A program made the position numbers and the translations under genes. Of a stretch of 64,000 nt of DNA, positions 59,160 to 64,000 are shown piece by piece. Each line of letters opens with the position of its first letter. Position 1 is the stretch's first letter. Source of the stretch: Chryseobacterium culicis (GTDB lineage Bacteria; Bacteroidota; Bacteroidia; Flavobacteriales; Weeksellaceae); the NCBI RefSeq assembly GCF_900108365.1, contig NZ_FNWQ01000001.1, positions 434,001-498,000 on the forward strand. The letters are read 5' to 3'. A model generated the notes under the pieces. That model was given only the letters and a program-made list of their open reading frames with translations, did no database searches and was not told where the DNA came from.

Positions 59160-59298
59160 TCTTTTGGAAAATATTTATAAATAAGTGGCTGATTAATAAT
59201 ATTGATTTTTTAAAATAGCAGAATCCTTGGGATACAGCAGATAAAGGGTCCTGATATATTTCATACAGGCTTTTTTTTATGCTCAGAATTTAATAATC

Positions 59299-59306
59299 TA
59301 TCTTTG
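59299..59306 (+). promoter_or_regulatory. -7 promoter box of the FG-GAP cargo gene
   Basis: TATCTTTG is a perfect -7 box, 28 bases before the GTG start codon at 59335. No clear -33 element was identified. Confidence 0.55.
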
Positions 59307-59334
59307 TTTTTAATTAATCTAAATAAAAATAAAA

Positions 59335-61044
59335 GTGAAGAGAATTTATATTTTATGGTCTATGTTACCTGTCAGCGTCATGGCTCAGAACTTTACAGAG
59401 ATCCAGACCGGCATGAATAACTTTTATTATTCGGCAGCTGATATTGCAGATATGGACAACAACGGAACCATGGATCTCGTCCTAAACGGCGCTATTGATT
59501 CTGATGGTGACGGAAATGTAGACCGTACTTACAATGAAGTCTATCAGAATAACGGAACAACATTACTGCCTTATGCAGGACTGGGAGCGGATGTAACGCA
59601 TCTTGGCGATATCAGATTCATTGATTATAATAATGACGGGCTGATGGATATTGTATCTACCGGACTCAGTTATTTGGATGTTGTTAATTACAGGCATTAC
59701 CGGTTCAGAAATACCGGAGCGGGTTTTGTGAAAGATGCCGAGCTTCCGGGGAAAATTTACGGATCTATAGAGATTTTTGACTTTAATCATGATGGCAGAC
59801 CTGACTATGCCATCAACGGAACACAGTATGCTCATGGAGGTGGTTTCAGAAATACATTGGATTATTATAAAAACACAGGTGCTGGATTTGATATGACGGA
59901 AAACTGGGTAGATGGTACCCAAAGTGGAAGTTTTAAAGTCGTAGATCTGAATAATGACCATCTTCTGGATCTCATAATTATAGGCTCAGACATCAATGGT
60001 ACTCCGGTGTCTAAAGTATATATGAATCAGGCCGGAGTTTTGACTCCTACACAGGATCTCTTTCCGGTAGGGGTGGGAAAAATAGATTTCGCCGATTTTA
60101 ATGCGGATGGATTTCAGGATGTTGTCGTGATTGGGAGGGATGGAAATGATGATGGGTATTTTGCTGTTCTGATGAATGACGGAACAGGTCATTTAACACC
60201 CCAAACGATTACCGGAACTGATATTTCTGACGTTTCACTAAGTATTGGTGATCTTAACAATGACGGTTATTATGATTTTATTGTTTCAGGGAACGAAAAT
60301 TATAATGCGGTTGTCAAAACATATATCTATGATGTTTCCAATAACAAGTTTAATGAAGGAAGTATAACAGGAATTACTGACTTGGGAGGTCCCGGAGTGG
60401 TACATCTTTTTGATTTTAATAACGATCATCATCTGGATGTGTTATTGGGAGGATTTGACTGGGCGGCTTCCGACTTACCTTCACTTACGAAAGTATTTAA
60501 AAATAATTCCACAGCTGTAAATGCTAAACCTACTGCACCTACTCAGCTGAACGTGACAAAAAACGGAAACAGATTCAATTTTACATGGAGTGGTGCTTCA
60601 GATGATAAAACTCCGGTGAATGCACTACGTTACGAAATCACAGTAGGATCTACGCAGGGAGCAAATGATATTGCCAAATATGTAGTGACAACGCCATCAT
60701 GGTTTCTTGAACTTGATCCGGTTATTCAGAATGTGTACTGGAGTGTGAAATCTATTGATGCTTCAAAAGTATACTCTGATGCTTCCACACAAGGCACATT
60801 AGGAACAGCAGACATTACATATGATCAACAGCTTGTCATCTATCCGAATCCGGTATCCGATAAAGTGTACATCAGAGGAGAAAAAGTTTCAGAAGCGGAA
60901 ATGTATGCGATGGATGGAAGAAAAATCAATATCAGTGTAAATGGAGATCAGTCTATTGATGTTTCTCATGTACCGAAAGGAGTCTATATTTTAAAACTGA
61001 AGATAAAAAACGAAATAACCACCAGGAAACTTACGATTAAGTAA
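59335..61044 (+). CDS. Secreted FG-GAP/VCBS repeat protein with T9SS tail
   Basis: 569 aa from a GTG start, with a short signal peptide (to about residue 18). Repeated calcium-binding FG-GAP/VCBS-like units carry D-x-D/N-x-D motifs, for example DMDNNGTMDL, DYNNDGLMDI and DLNNDGYYDF; they make up about residues 20-390. A fibronectin type III-like domain (about 400-490) follows, and a T9SS sorting domain (about 500-569, opening VIYPNPVSDKVYIRGE) ends it. It is exported and probably surface-attached; no ligand or enzyme activity is visible. Confidence 0.9.
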   Translation: MKRIYILWSMLPVSVMAQNFTEIQTGMNNFYYSAADIADMDNNGTMDLVLNGAIDSDGDGNVDRTYNEVYQNNGTTLLPYAGLGADVTHLGDIRFIDYNNDGLMDIVSTGLSYLDVVNYRHYRFRNTGAGFVKDAELPGKIYGSIEIFDFNHDGRPDYAINGTQYAHGGGFRNTLDYYKNTGAGFDMTENWVDGTQSGSFKVVDLNNDHLLDLIIIGSDINGTPVSKVYMNQAGVLTPTQDLFPVGVGKIDFADFNADGFQDVVVIGRDGNDDGYFAVLMNDGTGHLTPQTITGTDISDVSLSIGDLNNDGYYDFIVSGNENYNAVVKTYIYDVSNNKFNEGSITGITDLGGPGVVHLFDFNNDHHLDVLLGGFDWAASDLPSLTKVFKNNSTAVNAKPTAPTQLNVTKNGNRFNFTWSGASDDKTPVNALRYEITVGSTQGANDIAKYVVTTPSWFLELDPVIQNVYWSVKSIDASKVYSDASTQGTLGTADITYDQQLVIYPNPVSDKVYIRGEKVSEAEMYAMDGRKINISVNGDQSIDVSHVPKGVYILKLKIKNEITTRKLTIK

Positions 61045-61072
61045 TTGAATTACAATTCTATCTTCTATTAAT

Positions 61073-61110
61073 GAGAAAAGCCAGACGTCCAGCTGGCTTT
61101 TCTCTTTTTA
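61073..61110. terminator. Bidirectional terminator
   Basis: GAGAAAAGCCAG (61073-61084), an eight-base loop and CTGGCTTTTCTC (61093-61104), followed by TTTTT. It lies between convergent FG-GAP and lnt genes. Confidence 0.85.
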
Positions 61111-61177
61111 TGGATGAATCTGAATACGCTGCAGTTTTTTTGAGCGTTAATTCTTATGGTAGTCGTTGTGTTTAAAA

Positions 61178-62812
61178 TTATGCTTTCTTCGTTTTCCTTT
61201 TAAACCATTCAATCAGAAAATAAAACAATAAAAACCCTAAGGCAAAAATGGAAAACCTTGAAAGAAGGTCTCCGGCCCTTGTATAAAATGTCATTGTATC
61301 ATAGAGATTTACTTTTGCAAATAGAGCTGTTTTATCTCCATAAAAAGTATCAGCAGTCACTTCTCCTTTTGCATTGATATGTGCTGAAATTCCACTGTTG
61401 GCTGCACGGGCAATTTCTCTTCTGGTTTCAATCGCTCTTAGTTTAGCATAGGATAAAAGCTGTTTATGTCCTTCCGTAACGCCCCACCAGGAATCATTGG
61501 TCATAATTCCTAAGAAATTAGCTCCCTTTTTCACATAATCTGTTACAAACTCACCATAAATGCTTTCATAGCAGATAATAGGGGCCAGTTTTCCTTTATT
61601 ATAAGGATTTGAAAAAGCTACTCTTTCTTTATCTGTTCCCAAAGAGGCTACGGTGCCCCCCAGATTCAGCATAGCATCTCCTAAAAGTGGCTTCAGAACA
61701 TTCATATAAGGAAAGATTTCCACCCCTGGCACTAATTTCCCTTTGTGGTACACCTGAACTTTTTGGTCAGGAACCAACTGAATGGCTGTATTATAACTGC
61801 TTACCCAAACACCGCTGTTGATCTGATAAGCTTCTTTAGGCAGGTCGGCAGGATTGTAAAAGAGACGGTGTGAAGAAATTCCTGTTGCAAAAACAGATCC
61901 CGGGTGACTTGATAAAAATCCTTTGATATTATTTAAAAGCAGGCTTTTTTCAAATGCTGTTTCAGAGATAGATCCTCTTCCAGGAAGTGCAGTTTCCGGA
62001 GCCATATAATAATCAATCTTTCCCGTAGAATTCTTTTCGGCAAGCGCTAACAAATCCTGCTCTATGGCGAGGCTGTCTTTGGAATACTTTTCAGCATAAG
62101 GATCAAGGTCCGGCTGCAGCATCAGAACGCCTACCTGTCCGATGGGTTTTTCATCAAAATTATTGTATTTGATCACCGAAATAATCATGGGAAGAACAAT
62201 TAAAGCCCCAACGATTGCCGAATTTTTAATGAGATCTTTTCTTTTTCGTCCGGCTTCCCACGTTCTTACAGTGTAGAAAATTAAAACATTAATTAAAAGA
62301 ATCCAGAAACTCCCTCCGGTTGCCCCCAACGTGTCATACCATTGGATCAGTTTGGGATACTCTGAAAATACATTCCCCAGGTTCAGCCAGGGCCATGTTA
62401 ATTCCCATCCTAAATGAAATTTTTCAAAACTCATCCAGATGGCAATCAGAAATCCTAATCCCCAATAGGTTCCCTGTGCATTTTTATACCAGTGATAACA
62501 TTGGAAAACCAGAGAATATAGAAAAGAATTGACCAGAACGGGAAATACAACCGCCATCATAGAGTGGCTTCCGTCCGGATTTTTTGAGCCGTACAGCCAT
62601 CCTGTAGTGACGATATTCCAGATCACAAAGCATAAGTAGGATAATCCGAAAACGACCCAGCTTTTTCTTTTATACTCTGAAAATTTTGAAACTCCATGTT
62701 CCATCATCAGAAGGGGAACAAGGGCGAAAAATATAAAAAACGGTACCCCGTAAGTTGGCCATGAAACCGACAGCAGCATTGCTGAAATAAGGGTAAGTAA
62801 AACGTATTTCAT
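61178..62812 (-). CDS. lnt: Apolipoprotein N-acyltransferase
   Basis: Adds the third acyl chain to lipoproteins at the inner membrane. The chosen start (MKYVLLTLISAM, ATG 62810-62812) gives 544 aa with an N-terminal membrane part and a C-terminal nitrilase-type domain. The catalytic triad can be read as Glu in MAPETALPGRG, Lys in HKGKLVPGVEIFPY and Cys in IICYESIYGEF. A further start 16 codons upstream exists but would place a second hydrophobic segment before the expected first helix. Many of the lipoproteins in this window depend on such an enzyme in principle. Confidence 0.93.
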   Translation of the reverse strand: MKYVLLTLISAMLLSVSWPTYGVPFFIFFALVPLLMMEHGVSKFSEYKRKSWVVFGLSYLCFVIWNIVTTGWLYGSKNPDGSHSMMAVVFPVLVNSFLYSLVFQCYHWYKNAQGTYWGLGFLIAIWMSFEKFHLGWELTWPWLNLGNVFSEYPKLIQWYDTLGATGGSFWILLINVLIFYTVRTWEAGRKRKDLIKNSAIVGALIVLPMIISVIKYNNFDEKPIGQVGVLMLQPDLDPYAEKYSKDSLAIEQDLLALAEKNSTGKIDYYMAPETALPGRGSISETAFEKSLLLNNIKGFLSSHPGSVFATGISSHRLFYNPADLPKEAYQINSGVWVSSYNTAIQLVPDQKVQVYHKGKLVPGVEIFPYMNVLKPLLGDAMLNLGGTVASLGTDKERVAFSNPYNKGKLAPIICYESIYGEFVTDYVKKGANFLGIMTNDSWWGVTEGHKQLLSYAKLRAIETRREIARAANSGISAHINAKGEVTADTFYGDKTALFAKVNLYDTMTFYTRAGDLLSRFSIFALGFLLFYFLIEWFKRKTKKA

Positions 62813-62882
62813 TGGGATAAGATATAATGCAAAAATAAGACTTGTAAAAAGAAACGCCAAGCCAAAAGAAATTATTAAAAAA

Positions 62883-63224
62883 TTAATTTTTTAAGGCCAT
62901 ATCTTTTATTCCCCAGTCCTGAATTGTCATCAGGATGGGCATAAAGGTTTTTCCGTATTCGGTGAGCTTATATTCTACTCTGGGTGGGATTTCTGCATAA
63001 ATTATCCTTTCGATGATCTGATCCTCTTCCATTTCTCTGAGCTGGTTCACAAGCATTTGCTTACTGATCATAGGAATTGCCTTCTGCAGCATGCTGAAGC
63101 GGTTTACATTCATGCTGATACCATACATGATCACGGTTTTCCATTTGCCTCCTACTTTATTATAAAAATGAGTGACCGGACAGTTATTGGGATTGAAATC
63201 TTTATTTTTTCTTTTGTTTTCCAT
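62883..63224 (-). CDS. HxlR family transcriptional regulator
   Basis: 113 aa winged-helix protein. The N-terminal CPVTHFYNKVGGKWKTVIMY, with its single conserved Cys, and the centre RFSMLQKAIPMISKQMLVNQLREME are typical for HxlR/MarR-like regulators, some of which sense reactive electrophiles or oxidants via that Cys. It is divergent from the APCDDC-like gene and probably controls it. Confidence 0.92.
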   Translation of the reverse strand: MENKRKNKDFNPNNCPVTHFYNKVGGKWKTVIMYGISMNVNRFSMLQKAIPMISKQMLVNQLREMEEDQIIERIIYAEIPPRVEYKLTEYGKTFMPILMTIQDWGIKDMALKN

Positions 63225-63278
63225 TGGTCTAAAAAATTGTACTATATATAATTATAATGACTAGACTCATTAATATGA

Positions 63279-63295
63279 CAAAGGTAGTAACTTTG
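63279..63295. promoter_or_regulatory. Back-to-back promoters between hxlR and the APCDDC-like gene
   Basis: A leftward -7 box TACCTTTG (63279-63286) and a rightward one TAACTTTG (63288-63295) are separated by one base. Both match TAnnTTTG. Promoters so close together overlap each other's upstream region, so one bound regulator could control both genes. Confidence 0.6.
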
Positions 63296-63386
63296 CAGGT
63301 ATAAAAATCACAAATAAGGCTTCTGATAATTCAGCCTGAGGGAATTCAATATTTCCTGTATAATTAGGTTCACAATAAAAAACAAT

Positions 63387-63953
63387 ATGATGGAACACGT
63401 AAGAAAAAGTGCATTAGGAAAGTGGGAGAGTATTTCAACAGAAATTCGTCCAAGTACGTTAAAAAATGAAGACGGAAGTCTGAAACCCTTTTATTTAAAA
63501 AGATCATTTGCATTGCTGCCGGAAGATCATTTTGAGCTTGAGATTATTAATTATGCAGATGCTTACGGACAAATTCCTCTGGCTAAACTTACTCTGAAAG
63601 GGCATATAGAATGGAAAGGTGGCCATCCCGTTGCAGAAGGTGCCCAAAAGGTTGATTTTATCGCTGATGAGACTTATGATGTAGCCCCTTTAATTCAAAA
63701 TTTTACAGATGTTTTAAATAATGTGGCCAGGGAGAATTTTGAAACCTGGGAAACCGGGAAATCTCAAAGTATACTGAGAAAAAAATTTCTTCCGTTTGGC
63801 TTGAGTGAAGGACAGGTTTTTAAAGAGTACGATCTGATGTATGTCTTTAATGATATGATGTTCTGGGGTGCAAGAAATATTGACGGCAGAGGTTTTGATA
63901 CAGAAGAAAACCGTCCTGCCAATCTGCAGATTCCAATGAAAAGAAAATATTGA
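63387..63953 (+). CDS. Hypothetical protein, possible APCDDC-like domain
   Basis: 188 aa, no signal peptide. The first half has the series GKWESISTEIRPS, then FYLKRSFALLPEDHF, YADAYGQIPLAKL and LKGHIEW. This order of W, E-RP, R-F, YAD and P recalls the APCDDC (APCDD1-like) beta-domain known from animal Wnt inhibitors and some bacterial proteins, but the Cys residues of that domain are missing. I treat the link as tentative. The gene is divergent from hxlR and probably under its control. An alternative start one codon later (MEHVRK) exists. Confidence 0.6.
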   Translation: MMEHVRKSALGKWESISTEIRPSTLKNEDGSLKPFYLKRSFALLPEDHFELEIINYADAYGQIPLAKLTLKGHIEWKGGHPVAEGAQKVDFIADETYDVAPLIQNFTDVLNNVARENFETWETGKSQSILRKKFLPFGLSEGQVFKEYDLMYVFNDMMFWGARNIDGRGFDTEENRPANLQIPMKRKY

Positions 63954-64000
63954 TACCGTTTATCATTTGAAAAATCTGTTTTGAAGGATGTTGATTATTT

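Noticed and set aside
1..64000. CRISPR array, insertion sequence or prophage
   Set aside because: No regularly spaced repeats, no transposase or integrase-like frame and no phage structural genes were seen; the inverted repeats found are short and non-coding.

Overview
The window looks like a chromosomal segment of a flavobacterium, most likely Chryseobacterium or a close relative. The evidence is AT-rich intergenic DNA, promoters of the Bacteroidota type (TTG/TTTG, about 19-21 bp, TAnnTTTG), almost no Shine-Dalgarno sequences, type IX secretion (T9SS) sorting tails, the rpmB-rpmG-DUF4295-ftsY gene order, and a cluster of short double-glycine-leader peptides of the kind annotated as 'bacteriocin-like' in Chryseobacterium. 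No insertion sequence, prophage, CRISPR array or rRNA is visible. There is one tRNA, tRNA-Cys.

Layout. 1-3.1 kb: the 3' end of an unidentified gene, a family 2 glycosyltransferase, an orphan small gene, a candidate small RNA and a CPBP-type membrane protein. 3.1-10.5 kb: tRNA-Cys, then a leftward run of RDD protein, DUF4403 protein, folB, thrC, thrB and thrA. In front of thrA lies a threonine-rich 33-codon leader ORF with its own promoter, a probable attenuator. 10.6-11.95 kb: five small cysteine-rich GG/GA-leader peptides, four rightward and one leftward. The fifth is only 53 aa. 12-15.7 kb: nadA, gmk, a YicC-type RNase and miaA. 15.9-22.9 kb: a TetR-controlled RND efflux operon (tetR, adaptor, pump, outer-membrane channel) with four copies of a palindromic operator. 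23-30.3 kb: a thioredoxin-like protein and a trehalose-use locus (divergent AraC regulator, MFS carrier, cytoplasmic trehalase, TonB receptor).

30.3-45 kb: mixed housekeeping and secretion genes. These are an MBL hydrolase, a T9SS plug protein, a secreted M4 protease, hemH, an FMN reductase, an Nfu protein, a gamma-carbonic anhydrase, a PIF1-like helicase, an astacin lipoprotein, two small unknowns, a luciferase-like oxidoreductase and ribB. 45-54.8 kb: fmt, an AraC/NmrA pair with a likely AraC site, recQ, three tandem OmpA-type genes and folK. Two of the ompA genes share an almost identical barrel but carry different peptidoglycan-binding domains; the third has none. 54.8-64 kb: sppA, a GlsB-like protein, ftsY, a decayed RidA gene, DUF4295, rpmG, rpmB, an FG-GAP T9SS cargo, lnt, and a divergent hxlR/APCDDC-like pair.

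The most interesting features are the threonine leader peptide, the six-cysteine peptide cluster, the ompA domain exchange and the repeated TetR operator modules. Three families of dispersed inverted-repeat elements also sit between genes. All similarity statements come from reading the sequence by eye; no search was run.
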